Assembly (NCBI GenBank): GCA_900553885.1
Contig: USFD01000001.1
Span: forward strand, 42,937-106,936
DNA length: 64,000 nt
Direction: 5' to 3'
DNA from: an uncultured Ruminococcus sp.
GTDB lineage: Bacteria > Bacillota > Clostridia > Lachnospirales > Lachnospiraceae
The first letter of the stretch is position 1. Each line of letters opens with the position of its first letter. A program made the position numbers and the translations under genes. The notes under the pieces are model-generated. The model saw only the letters and a program-made list of their open reading frames with translations, was not told where the DNA came from and made no database searches. Shown here piece after piece: positions 9,933-18,018 of the stretch.

Positions 9933-12317
9933 TTACTTTCTCCTTTCTCGCAGCTGAGCAGCTTCGTTTATCAGCAAATCAATATCTTTGTATTTCTTTC
10001 TTTCCATATATCCAGCCTCTGTCAGAAAACCAAAGACCTCGCTCTGCTGCAAATCTCTACCAGAGCGTGCAACTGCTTGCGTCATAATATCATGATAGCT
10101 AAGCGTACATGACTTAATCACTATTGCCCCTGAATTAGATGAATTTGCGCGACGCGTCTCATACTTATATTTTTTGCTGAACCGGCGGCAATAGCTTTCA
10201 AGCAAATAAAGGTTCCATCCATATCCACAGAAGGGGAATGTACTAAAAGTCGTTATTTCCCGCATTCCGATAAAGTCATCGGTGATCACATAATCAAGCG
10301 CCGCATCTATGCGGTCTATATCAAACTGAATAAATCTATCCGCAATAAAATCATCCTTATCAACGCGAACCATGACAGCATTAGCTGCCTCGATTATATC
10401 TGGTCGCCTGATAGTACCTGTAACCCGTTTAGCTATACCTTCAAGGCGATCATAAGTGCATTTATCCTGTTTCCGGCAAAACTCAATTACAGCAGTGTAT
10501 GTATCTTTACTGGCTCCTTTACGCGTCAGTACTCTAGCATTTCTCTCGAAACGATCCTCAACCAATTTGTAAAAGCATGTATAAAGTGCTGCCTCCGAAA
10601 TTTCCGGATTTGCTTCAACTAAATGGTCAAATGGGATCTCGTCCAATGAAACCACTCCATGTTTCTCACATTGCTCATCCGCGTAATCAGAAAGGCTTTC
10701 TATCTCAGCTTCGTCCGCTTCAAACCAATCTGCCTGCATATAAGTTTCCGCAGAATTCCAGACGAATGCTGGCTGTTTGGCCAGTGTGAACTTTATCTTA
10801 TCCATCGGAATCAGTGGCAGTTTCATAGAGAGTTCATCAAAAGTCTGCAATGTACTGCTGCCCCAAACACGTATAATATCATTTTTTATTAGTTCAAATT
10901 CTGTTTGGCGCTCTGAAGGTAAAGCAAAATAATTACTCCTGTACCGAAACTGCGGCATAAGATACTTTAATATTGCCTTAAGCATATCTGCCGATATGAT
11001 CTTCGCCTCAGAATATTCATAGAACTTAAAATCATAAAGCGAATCATAATAAACAATATTGACTCCTTGATTCTTATAGTCATTAATCTCATTAACGATG
11101 GACTTCATACTGTCATCCGAGATAAGATAAACTTTCCCATCAAACTCAAACCCCATCTCTCTGATGGCATTAAGCAACACGTCATCACTCAGTGAACAAT
11201 CCAAATCGTTAACTTCCTCATAGGATGCTCTAAATCTGTACAGTTCTACACCATCGTCCTTAAAGCCATACTCAAAACGTGGGAGCTTCAAAGTTTCTCT
11301 TATTCGATCTAACTCGTCCTTGCTTACTTTTTCTTGCGGGGAAACCTTTTCACCTTTTGACTTTTGAAACTTTCTACCTCCTTTCAAGCCCAAGAACTCA
11401 AGATATTTTGCTAATGCAGCAGTTAACCTATTATGCTGCGTTTCATTATAGACTCGAAAATCATTATCCAAAGTCAAGAGTGCTATATTGCTTTCTAATT
11501 TATCTAGAGATTCCTCGCCATAAATTCTACCTGTACCAATATTATGTTCCGCACATAAAGAATCACATCTGTTAATTGCTGATGCATAGCTTCTTCCTGT
11601 AGGCGCAGCAAGACCTTTATTCTCTGTCAGCCAAAGATAAAAGTCAGACTTATTTATTCCTGAACTTGGTTTATCTTTCTCTTCTGTCTCTTCATCAGGA
11701 TACTTATGCACAAGAAATTCTTTATACTTGATTAATCCGCTAATCATGGAGTATCTCCGACTCCTTGAATGGATTCTTATTCCTTTACTGCTCCTGATAT
11801 TATCTATCAAGAGAGATATTTCATCAGAATCATCCATTTCAAGGATTCGATTATGAATGACCCCCTTTTTCTTCAACAATATCTCCAAGACCCCCAATTC
11901 TTCGATAACCGCTGAAGAAGCTTTTTCAGACAAAGTATGCTCAAGCCATTCTTGAAACGCGGATTTATTGTTTGTGGAAGCTTCTGACACAATCCTCGCC
12001 TCCTTTAATAATTCAGCAAATGCATCTTGATCATTTTGATATTTATTAACTATATCGAAGTACCATCCACGTGTAACATGCAGACCTGACTTACCACCAG
12101 TATACGCATATTCGAGGCAGTTCATCTGAAGCGAAATACCATTCTCATTACGAAATTTCTCGTCGATTTTAATTCCACGTGATTCAGCTTCTTTTCTAAG
12201 CCTTTTTGATACTTCTGATATTGCCTCTTTCCTTTCAGTTTTTCCATTCAGTACGTCTATCAGTGCTTGGAGCAAGACAGCTTGTTCATGCTCATTCCAG
12301 ACAATTCTGGTTGACAT
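9933..12317 (-). CDS. Unrecognised 794-residue protein, first structural gene of the BREX type 4 operon
   Basis: I do not recognise a named family. The N-terminus (about 1-110) is a helical domain beginning IVWNEHEQAVLLQALIDVL with a FRNENGISLQM motif; I have the impression such domains open several defence or restriction proteins, but cannot prove it. Residues about 225-320 (FYLWLTENKGLAAPTGRSYA onward, ending AALAKYLEFLG) resemble the SAM-like core-binding domain of integrases. The remainder is mixed and acidic with no visible nuclease, ATPase or methylase motif, and the end is basic (KKYKYETRR, QLRERRK). Two nucleotides separate its stop from the brxP TTG, so it is co-expressed with BREX. 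A DNA-binding or specificity role is a guess. The ribosome site is a modest AAGGAAGGAAC. Confidence 0.8.
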   Translation of the reverse strand: MSTRIVWNEHEQAVLLQALIDVLNGKTERKEAISEVSKRLRKEAESRGIKIDEKFRNENGISLQMNCLEYAYTGGKSGLHVTRGWYFDIVNKYQNDQDAFAELLKEARIVSEASTNNKSAFQEWLEHTLSEKASSAVIEELGVLEILLKKKGVIHNRILEMDDSDEISLLIDNIRSSKGIRIHSRSRRYSMISGLIKYKEFLVHKYPDEETEEKDKPSSGINKSDFYLWLTENKGLAAPTGRSYASAINRCDSLCAEHNIGTGRIYGEESLDKLESNIALLTLDNDFRVYNETQHNRLTAALAKYLEFLGLKGGRKFQKSKGEKVSPQEKVSKDELDRIRETLKLPRFEYGFKDDGVELYRFRASYEEVNDLDCSLSDDVLLNAIREMGFEFDGKVYLISDDSMKSIVNEINDYKNQGVNIVYYDSLYDFKFYEYSEAKIISADMLKAILKYLMPQFRYRSNYFALPSERQTEFELIKNDIIRVWGSSTLQTFDELSMKLPLIPMDKIKFTLAKQPAFVWNSAETYMQADWFEADEAEIESLSDYADEQCEKHGVVSLDEIPFDHLVEANPEISEAALYTCFYKLVEDRFERNARVLTRKGASKDTYTAVIEFCRKQDKCTYDRLEGIAKRVTGTIRRPDIIEAANAVMVRVDKDDFIADRFIQFDIDRIDAALDYVITDDFIGMREITTFSTFPFCGYGWNLYLLESYCRRFSKKYKYETRRANSSNSGAIVIKSCTLSYHDIMTQAVARSGRDLQQSEVFGFLTEAGYMERKKYKDIDLLINEAAQLRERRK

Positions 12318-12368
12318 ATTGTAATGTTCCTTCCTTCACTACAGTATATAAAATGATATATCCCATAA

Positions 12369-12632
12369 TCAGGACTCTGTACTTTTGTCTTTTGTAATAT
12401 TCGGCACACGTTCCATAATGTCCTCGACATTGCAGTCAAGGGCTTCGCATATTCTAAGCAACACGTCTGTCGTGACATTCTCGCATCTGCCCATCTTAGC
12501 GATCGATGCGGCGCTAACGTCACTTTGCTTTTGCAATTCCTGTTTCTGGATCCCCCTGTCGATCAGGAGTTTCCATAAACGGTTGTAATTAAAATGCGTT
12601 GCTGTTTCTTTTTTAATTTTCTGCTCTGCCAT
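12369..12632 (-). CDS. XRE-family (Cro/CI) transcriptional regulator, probable BREX operon regulator
   Basis: The chosen ATG at 12632 (MAEQKIKK) has GGAG 8 nt upstream; the frame is open a further 22 codons but without a ribosome site. The 87-residue protein is one HTH_26-type domain: YNRLWKLLIDRGIQKQELQK, then SAASIAKMGRCENVTTDVLL, then RICEALDCNVEDIME. It lies 51 nt upstream of the 794-residue gene in the same direction, so it probably heads and controls the BREX operon. Most described BREX regulators (BrxR) are WYL proteins, so an XRE protein in this position is a difference. The 51-nt gap is AT-rich and could hold a second promoter. Confidence 0.85.
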   Translation of the reverse strand: MAEQKIKKETATHFNYNRLWKLLIDRGIQKQELQKQSDVSAASIAKMGRCENVTTDVLLRICEALDCNVEDIMERVPNITKDKSTES

Positions 12633-13353
12633 TTTCAGACTCCGTTTCTTTATTTCAGGTGCGACCAAACAGTTCATTGCCATCCAGTGAAAGTTCAAGA
12701 GCGCAATGTCCTATCATAGTCTTCTTTGTTTCCGCATCGTATGTATCCAGCCGGTCAAAAGCTAGAAATACCTACTTGCCTGACTGTTCCTGTGCTTCGT
12801 ATGCCCTGATGATCTCAACCATGATCTTCTTCTATATGCAGCATTTATATGTCCTATATCACGTAGGGAGCGGCGTCAGCTTAAGATTTACCGGGTCGAG
12901 CGTAATAACACCTCTATACTGTGCGCCGGTTCCGCCGTTATTCGGCGTTTCAAAAGTATACTTGTTCAGCTTCTCCATGCAGAAAAGCAGCAGAAAACAC
13001 CGGCAAAACGGTGGCAAATATTTTTAAAGCACGATTTTTTACAATGTTCTTGTGCTTAAGGGTTCCCTAGTCAACGGAAATGCTACAAATTTCGCAGGGT
13101 ACCCCGGCACGGCACAGAAATCCCAAGATATTGTACCACAAGGTCACTTAAAAATCTATTCTATTTAACGATTTTATAAGCAATCGCTTAAGTAATAACG
13201 AAAGAGAATAAATTTTTAAGCACTGTTTCCAGAGACTCGCTTCCCTTAGCTAAACTTCCCATAATTCCAGCATATACTATGCCGGCAGCAGAGATATGCT
13301 GTAACCAGAGGAGAATGGAACATCAAAATAAAAATGATCAGTTGGAGTAATAG
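12633..13353. other. 721-bp stretch of decayed small reading frames
   Basis: No intact gene of ordinary size. On the minus strand 12836-12656 reads MVEIIRAYEAQEQSGK, a TAG, then VFLAFDRLDTYDAETKK and on to LSLDGNELFGRT, which looks like a small gene broken by one stop. Immediately before it is a 39-codon frame listed separately. From 13030 to 13340 I see nothing coding on either strand; it is AT-rich and could contain the promoter of the BREX operon, but I cannot place one with confidence. Confidence 0.4.
12859..12978 (-). CDS. Small hypothetical protein (39 residues), possibly a remnant
   Basis: ATG at 12978 and TGA at 12859. The product begins MEKLNKYTFETPNNGGTGAQ and ends in LKLTPLPT. The text is protein-like rather than random, and the upstream GGAG is weak. 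It sits upstream of the decayed frame at 12656-12836 and could be part of the same dead mobile-element module. No function can be given. Confidence 0.3.
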   Translation of the reverse strand: MEKLNKYTFETPNNGGTGAQYRGVITLDPVNLKLTPLPT

Positions 13354-13720
13354 ATGGAGATTACACGGCTACGGTTTGGGATGATTGCGCCGGTAATCCA
13401 GGGAACCTATCTAAATGAATCCATCATGGCCTACTGCCGGAGGATGTCGCCCCCGATGCAGTTCCCGGATGGACGGACTGTAAAATATAATCCCAAAACG
13501 ATCGGGAAACGGGTCTCTCTTTACCGGAATAGCGGGATTGACGCCTTGACACCGAAAACGCACTCGAATCTGAGGAAGACTCAGGTACTCACAGAGGGAT
13601 ACAATCGATGAGATATATCGAATCAAGCTGAAATATCCGAAACTGAACGCAACACCAATCCACGCCAGGCTAGTACAGGAAAGCCTAATCCCTGCAACGG
13701 TTTCCGCGGAAACTGTTTGA
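13354..13720 (+). pseudogene. Transposase N-terminal fragment (Mu/IS481-like), frameshifted and truncated
   Basis: The first 85 codons read MEITRLRFGMIAPVIQGTYL, then a KTIGKRVSLYRNSGIDAL helix-turn-helix segment, typical of transposases with an N-terminal HTH before a DDE integrase core. The frame stops at 13611, but the +1 frame continues TIDEIYRIKLKYPKLNATPI and then HARLVQESLIPATVSAETV to a TGA at 13718-13720. That is what follows in intact relatives, so one indel near 13604 broke it. The DDE core is missing altogether. A good ribosome site (GGAG, 10 nt) precedes the ATG. It is an old insertion remnant, abutting the next pseudogene in opposite orientation. Confidence 0.7.
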
Positions 13721-14077
13721 TTTCCGCCAATACGGTCTTATCTTCTTCCGTCAGCCTAACTTGGGTGGTACCTTGGGTAGCTTGGGTAGTTTTTTCAGCA
13801 CCTTGGGGGATATCCTCCAGCGCATCCTCTGTATTGCGATAAAAATTGATGCGAAATCCGATCTCCATATCGCGGAACTCCGACTCACGCAGTCCATATT
13901 CCCTCATGGCTTCCAGCAGCTTCGAAATACCGCTATCTCATGCCTCAATCAAATTCATATAGGAGAATGCATAAGCAAGCGCAGGGTTTCGAATCTTGGA
14001 ATATCCCTCTTTCATCTTGTCCAGCGTCACGCCAGACATAAGACCGTCAGGCGAGATGCTTTCCAACCTCCCACGGT
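13721..14077 (-). pseudogene. AlbA_2/RecG-C-terminal-like ATP-binding protein, fragment with stop
   Basis: Minus-strand reading gives LESISPDGLMSGVTLDKMKE, GYSKIRNPALAYAFSYMNLI, EA, a TGA, then DSGISKLLEAMREYGLRESE and FRDMEIGFRINFYRNTEDAL. This is the C-terminal half of the family annotated as putative DNA-binding or RecG-like ATP-binding proteins. The N-terminal half is absent, there is an internal stop, and the 3' end runs into antisense of the transposase fragment at about 13720. Three direct copies of CTACACCATTT (14085, 14097, 14118) sit just upstream of its broken 5' end. Clearly dead. Confidence 0.7.
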
Positions 14078-14480
14078 CATCCCACTACACCATTTACTAC
14101 ACCATTTCCGCAAAAATCTACACCATTTGACGCTCCCAGACAAAAAGGCAGAACCCGCAAAAACCTTGTAAAATAAGGCTTTACGGGCTCTGACGCCACA
14201 GGACAAAACCACCCGCTCCACGGCAAGAGGTGAGTGCTAATTTTTTAATTTTGTTATACTCCCCAGGACTACCCACCAATTTTCTATGTATTGATGCAAC
14301 ATTCCCGCTATAAAAGATATGTCCGTTACATGTTTTCCTTCTAAAAATATATACAGCATACCTTTCCTTATCCAGCCCCTATTTCCATTACAGTATTCCC
14401 CCGTAAAACTCGCTGTATCCTTACTAAATTCTCCTTCACTTCCACTCGTAGATGCAAAAAAGGATCTCCTTTCATATAGA
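14078..14480. other. Non-coding remnant with three CTACACCATTT repeats
   Basis: The three 11-bp repeats (14085-14095, 14097-14107, 14118-14128) lie in the first 50 bp. Beyond 14230 the sequence is AT-rich with no convincing gene; it includes the 3' flank of the WYL regulator. No promoter or hairpin was recognised. Confidence 0.4.
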
Positions 14481-15452
14481 TTATCCGCAGTATTGTCTAT
14501 ATGCTTCGATTAAAACCCGCTGAATTTCTTCCCTAAACCTCTTCGGCCCCATCACTTCACATTGATCTATATGCTCTAAAACCCATAACTTCATTTCTGA
14601 TGGCACACCCATAATCTTGACTGCGATTTTAGTCCCGTCGTTTCGTATAACATCAGCATCTTTTCCGAAAGTCTCCGCTACATCCTGCCATAAATCCAGG
14701 CCACACTCTATTTCGAATTTTTCTTTTTTCTCTCCATTCTGAAAAATAAATTTCTCCGCATACTGACCGGGATTTAAGCCTCCGAAGATCATATCAACCC
14801 CTCTTTCCAGTATTGCAATATCTTTTAACAGATCGATACGAAAATGTTCCAGTTGCTCTATCCCTTCTCTTCTGCCAAGAATGTAATAATTTCCTTCTGC
14901 CCACAGAGTAACATACGGGCTCAACACAATCGGACTGTCCTGTCTTTCCGTCAGCTCGTGATCCAGCCCATATTCCATCATTTTCACGCTCACTTTACAC
15001 CCCTGGTTAATCGCAACATTGAGTGTGTCTATATTATAGAACAGCTGTTTATTCAGTATTTTCTTCTCTGATTTTACAAATACGGTTTTCTGGAGCATTC
15101 TTCCCTGAAAAATACTCTGAGTATCTGTCAGTTTTTTAATGATGGTTTTCCCTGTTTTCTCATTTATCATATCGGAAGCAGCCACAGCATCACAGAGTAG
15201 CCTTATTTCTGACAGTTCAAATTCTCTGTCAATCAGATAATACCCCTCCCGATTTTCCTGATATCCTTCTATTTCAATCCCCATACTACGAAGAGCGTCA
15301 ATATTACGATAGACTGCCCTGCGCTCCATATCAATATCATATACTTTTTTCAGCTTTTCCCGTATTTTTTCTGTTGACAGAATATGATTTTCATCCGTAT
15401 ATCTTTTTAAGATCTCATATACACATAATATAGTTGCCTTTTGTGCGATCAT
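14481..15452 (-). CDS. HTH and WYL-domain transcriptional regulator
   Basis: Protein of 323 residues. Residues 1-70 form a winged helix of the HTH_11 type (ILSTEKIREKLKKVYDIDME, RRAVYRNIDAL). The WYL ligand-sensing domain follows around 135-235, with YVTLWAEGNYYILGRREG as its core strand and FRIDLLKDIAILE after it; a C-terminal WCX-like extension ends the protein. WYL proteins commonly control defence and DNA-damage genes by sensing nucleic acid or nucleotides. It is divergent from the PolC-like gene with 160 bp between starts, so it probably controls that gene and itself. It is 1.8 kb from the BREX operon and separated by dead elements, so a BREX role (as BrxR) is possible but less likely. 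Confidence 0.88.
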   Translation of the reverse strand: MIAQKATILCVYEILKRYTDENHILSTEKIREKLKKVYDIDMERRAVYRNIDALRSMGIEIEGYQENREGYYLIDREFELSEIRLLCDAVAASDMINEKTGKTIIKKLTDTQSIFQGRMLQKTVFVKSEKKILNKQLFYNIDTLNVAINQGCKVSVKMMEYGLDHELTERQDSPIVLSPYVTLWAEGNYYILGRREGIEQLEHFRIDLLKDIAILERGVDMIFGGLNPGQYAEKFIFQNGEKKEKFEIECGLDLWQDVAETFGKDADVIRNDGTKIAVKIMGVPSEMKLWVLEHIDQCEVMGPKRFREEIQRVLIEAYRQYCG

Positions 15453-15612
15453 TATTTTTACCTCTGAAGATTCTTAACTATATTATAGCGGTTCATCCTC
15501 TTCAAGGCAATCAAACGCTGTACCTGAAATAGTACAACGACTGGAATACATATGGCAATTATAATTTGCTATACTCTACCCACGAAACAAAGCAGAAAAT
15601 GGAGGGTTAACA

Positions 15613-16962
15613 ATGAACATACCACATATTGAACATGCACTGGATCATATAACAACTGCCTGTCAGAAAAAACTTTCTTTTCTTTATCCCCAGGGAGTAC
15701 CAGAACCGGTACGCGACAGGTATACGAAAGAACTCACTTTGCTCTCACATTCCGAACTTATAGATGATTTTGAAATATTTCGGTTGTTTTCAGATGAAGC
15801 AAGAAAAAGTTCTGTTCCCATACACATGAAAGGAACCGTCATGGGATCGTTTATTTATTATCTTCTTGGAGTAAACTGCTTTAATCCGCTTCCAGTTCAC
15901 TATTATTGTACTGACTGCGGTTATTATGAAGAAGTCCATACTCATCTGTTTGGAATTGATCTTCCCTCAAAAAAATGTCCGCAATGCGGGAAAGATATTA
16001 CAGCTGACGGTTTTAATCTGCCGCTTGAAAGTGTCTGGGGTAATGACGGGAAAAAAATTATTTCATTTGAGTACTCCGTAAGTACAGAATTTTTCCCTTT
16101 TGCCCGGCGTGTGCTTAATTCCATATATCCTGATAACCCTGTTATCCCATGGGGTATGTTTCAGTTTGAGGCAGGGCTTTCAGGCCCCGATAGAGACGGA
16201 CAGGTAATCGGTATTTCCCCTGCCGGCTATACTGTACTTCCGGCAGGAAATACAATCCACGACTATCCTGATCTGATTTCTTATTTAGAAAATGGTGAAC
16301 CCTGTGTTACAGGCGGCAGTTGGGAATTATCGATACATTCATTAAAACCGATACGCTTATGCCAGTTCGATTACATAGATGACCTGCTCCATCTTCAGCG
16401 GGCAACCGGGATTTATGCAAATGAGCTGACTCCTGACGTACTCCGTGATATCACCTGGAGTAATATCTACAATACTGCCATACTGAACAGTACATCCCGT
16501 ATGTTGTTCCATGAAATGAAGCCAAAAACATTTAAAGATATGGTTGCTTTGGATTCCAGTTCTCATAATTCTTTTTCGTGGAATAAGAATTATGCCGAAG
16601 GTATTAACCTTTACTGTTTTCAGAAAATGATCTCATCTGACGCCTTTAAAAAATATCCCTGTTTTACACGGGAAGATTTCTTTGATTATTTACTTGAATC
16701 CGGCCTCGAAAGATCTTTAGCTTTTGAAGCATCCGAACGGATCAGGAAAGGACATGCTTGTTCCACAAAAGAAAGCAAAGAACTATTTGATTCACTCCCC
16801 ATACCTGATGATATGAAAGAAGTTGCCAGAAATTATTGGTATGTATTTCCTCGGGCACATGGGATCGAATATATATTACTCTACGCTCAACTTGCCTATT
16901 ATGCCAGAATTGACAGCCGTGCCTTCAGTAAAATCATGTTTAAAAAGAAAAACCCAATCTAA
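15613..16962 (+). CDS. PolC-derived protein lacking catalytic residues (zinc-binding, stand-alone)
   Basis: 449 residues that follow the order of the PolC palm to fingers region but without exonuclease, PHP, OB or C-terminal parts. MKGTVMGSF (72-80) matches PolC GSRGSVGSSF; NCFNPLPVHYYC matches EVNPLPPHYVC; Cys99, Cys102, Cys122 and Cys125 match the PolC zinc site; DGFNLPLESVWGNDGKKI matches DGHDIPFETFLGFKGDKV. Where PolC has the catalytic PDIDLNF, this protein has ISFEYSV (150-156): the first Asp is Ser151 and the second Glu153. The third catalytic Asp (LDILG) aligns near Cys250. The later SLAFEASERIRKG and RNYWYVFPRAHGIEYILLYA match PolC SLAFKIMESVRKG and the KYMFPKAHAAAYVLMA helix. It cannot be an ordinary polymerase. 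GGAGGG lies 6 nt before ATG. Confidence 0.75.
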   Translation: MNIPHIEHALDHITTACQKKLSFLYPQGVPEPVRDRYTKELTLLSHSELIDDFEIFRLFSDEARKSSVPIHMKGTVMGSFIYYLLGVNCFNPLPVHYYCTDCGYYEEVHTHLFGIDLPSKKCPQCGKDITADGFNLPLESVWGNDGKKIISFEYSVSTEFFPFARRVLNSIYPDNPVIPWGMFQFEAGLSGPDRDGQVIGISPAGYTVLPAGNTIHDYPDLISYLENGEPCVTGGSWELSIHSLKPIRLCQFDYIDDLLHLQRATGIYANELTPDVLRDITWSNIYNTAILNSTSRMLFHEMKPKTFKDMVALDSSSHNSFSWNKNYAEGINLYCFQKMISSDAFKKYPCFTREDFFDYLLESGLERSLAFEASERIRKGHACSTKESKELFDSLPIPDDMKEVARNYWYVFPRAHGIEYILLYAQLAYYARIDSRAFSKIMFKKKNPI

Positions 16963-16997
16963 TACAAAACACCGGGACAAAATATCGCGACCACTAA

Positions 16998-17135
16998 TTA
17001 AGCGGTAAATTTAAGGGGTTCAGTGAATGTCACATTAAACCGGACTGGCCTCTAGTCTATCTGATTGAAAATGACATTCTGACACTTACGCTCATTGATA
17101 CCGGAACACATGCAGATATTTTTAAACTTCAGTAA
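16998..17135 (+). pseudogene. YafQ/RelE-type toxin, C-terminal remnant
   Basis: About 45 codons, no start: LSGKFKGFSECHIKPDWPLV then YLIENDILTLTLIDTGTHAD and IFKLQ, ending at TAA 17133. The DWxLVYxI..D.L.L.L..TGTHxDLF pattern is the catalytic C-terminus of YafQ mRNA interferases. An in-frame TAA lies directly upstream, so the N-terminal half and its antitoxin are lost. It lies in the 364-bp gap between the PolC-like gene and the toxin-antitoxin pair. Confidence 0.65.
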
Positions 17136-17138
17136 TAA

Positions 17139-17167
17139 GGCGGGCTATCCGATTGTTGATATCCCGC
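17139..17167. terminator. Hairpin after the toxin remnant
   Basis: GGCGGGCTATC and GATATCCCGCC pair (one mismatch) around an 8-nt loop, 4 nt after the YafQ stop. There is no clear T-run, so it is a possible rather than certain terminator. The remaining bases to 17326 include two copies of CCGCTGACAGAC and nothing coding. Confidence 0.4.
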
Positions 17168-17326
17168 CTAAATCCATATGTCAACTGGTGGGTTTAACGT
17201 TCAATTGGCGAAACAGTGTTCAGCCAATTCAGGAACCTTACCCCTTTTTCTTACCCGCTGACAGACACTTTTCTGTACCGCTGACAGACTTTTTACTGCT
17301 ATCCAATTCTCTTTAAGAAAATTTCG

Positions 17327-17653
17327 CTACTGTTCAGACTGTTCCACTTTCTTTCTATAATTCTCCAACTGATGGAAAACACCTGTTACATATACGGAAA
17401 CTTCCTCTATCCGGAATATGATCACATAGTCCATATCAGTTAAGACCTCCTCCCGATACCCTCTGTGCCGCAGATTCATCTCTCTGCTTTCAGGAAACTG
17501 AAAAAAATCTTCTTCCAGTCTGTCATAAATCCTGTCGATACTGTCAAACAGATGTACAGTTGCCCGAGTGTTTTTCAGTCTGTATATCAAATGATATATA
17601 AGGTTATCCAAAAGTTTTTCTGCTTTTTCAGTAATGATCAGTTTATAAGCCAT
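17327..17653 (-). CDS. RelE/ParE-family toxin
   Basis: 108 residues with the RelE/ParE fold pattern: an N-terminal helix pair (ITEKAEKLLDNLIYHLIYRL), then FQFPESREMNLRHRGYREEV and YVIIFRIEEVSVYVTGVFHQ, the final beta strands. Family members are ribosome-dependent mRNA interferases or gyrase poisons; sequence alone does not say which. It overlaps the upstream antitoxin gene by 11 bp, the usual antitoxin-first arrangement, so translation is coupled. Confidence 0.85.
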   Translation of the reverse strand: MAYKLIITEKAEKLLDNLIYHLIYRLKNTRATVHLFDSIDRIYDRLEEDFFQFPESREMNLRHRGYREEVLTDMDYVIIFRIEEVSVYVTGVFHQLENYRKKVEQSEQ

Positions 17654-17903
17654 GCCGTTCTCTCATAGATGAAAGGGACTTCTTTGCATCCTTTATCTTC
17701 CCTTCCCGGATCTGCGTCTCCGAAGCCTCAATATCTTCATACATTTCAATCCGTTTCATCTGAGATTCGTAACTTTCCATGCTCATGATGACCATATCAC
17801 CATAACCGTTTTTCGTAACATAGATCGGTTCATCTGTACGATGACACATTTCTGATATATCAGAAGTATTTTTCAGATCCTTTATTGGAATAATCTTCGG
17901 CAT
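17643..17903 (-). CDS. Phd/YefM-family antitoxin
   Basis: 86 residues from ATG at 17903 (MPKIIPIKDLKNTSDISEM); a GTG three codons earlier is an alternative. IIPIKDLKNTSDISEMC and PIYVTKNGYGDMVIMSMESY are the characteristic PhdYeFM DNA-binding N-terminus. The C-terminal helix (EDIEASETQIREGKIKDAKK) should wrap the RelE/ParE toxin encoded just downstream. Such antitoxins repress their own promoter through the N-terminal domain. Confidence 0.87.
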   Translation of the reverse strand: MPKIIPIKDLKNTSDISEMCHRTDEPIYVTKNGYGDMVIMSMESYESQMKRIEMYEDIEASETQIREGKIKDAKKSLSSMRERHGL

Positions 17904-18018
17904 TATATGCACTTCTTTCTTCTATGGCCTATATACCATTATTATATCCATATCATCAATCATTCTTTATAAAAAGGGCCGCACTGAATTCACAGAATTT
18001 CAGCACAATTTACAGACC

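Noticed and set aside
13623..13907. A 94-codon minus-strand frame as a gene
   Set aside because: It is a chimera of the tail of a broken AlbA/RecG-like gene and antisense of a transposase fragment.
14481..15452. WYL protein as the BREX regulator BrxR
   Set aside because: It is separated from the BREX operon by about 1.8 kb of dead elements and is divergent from another gene; the XRE gene is the adjacent candidate. Kept only as a possibility.
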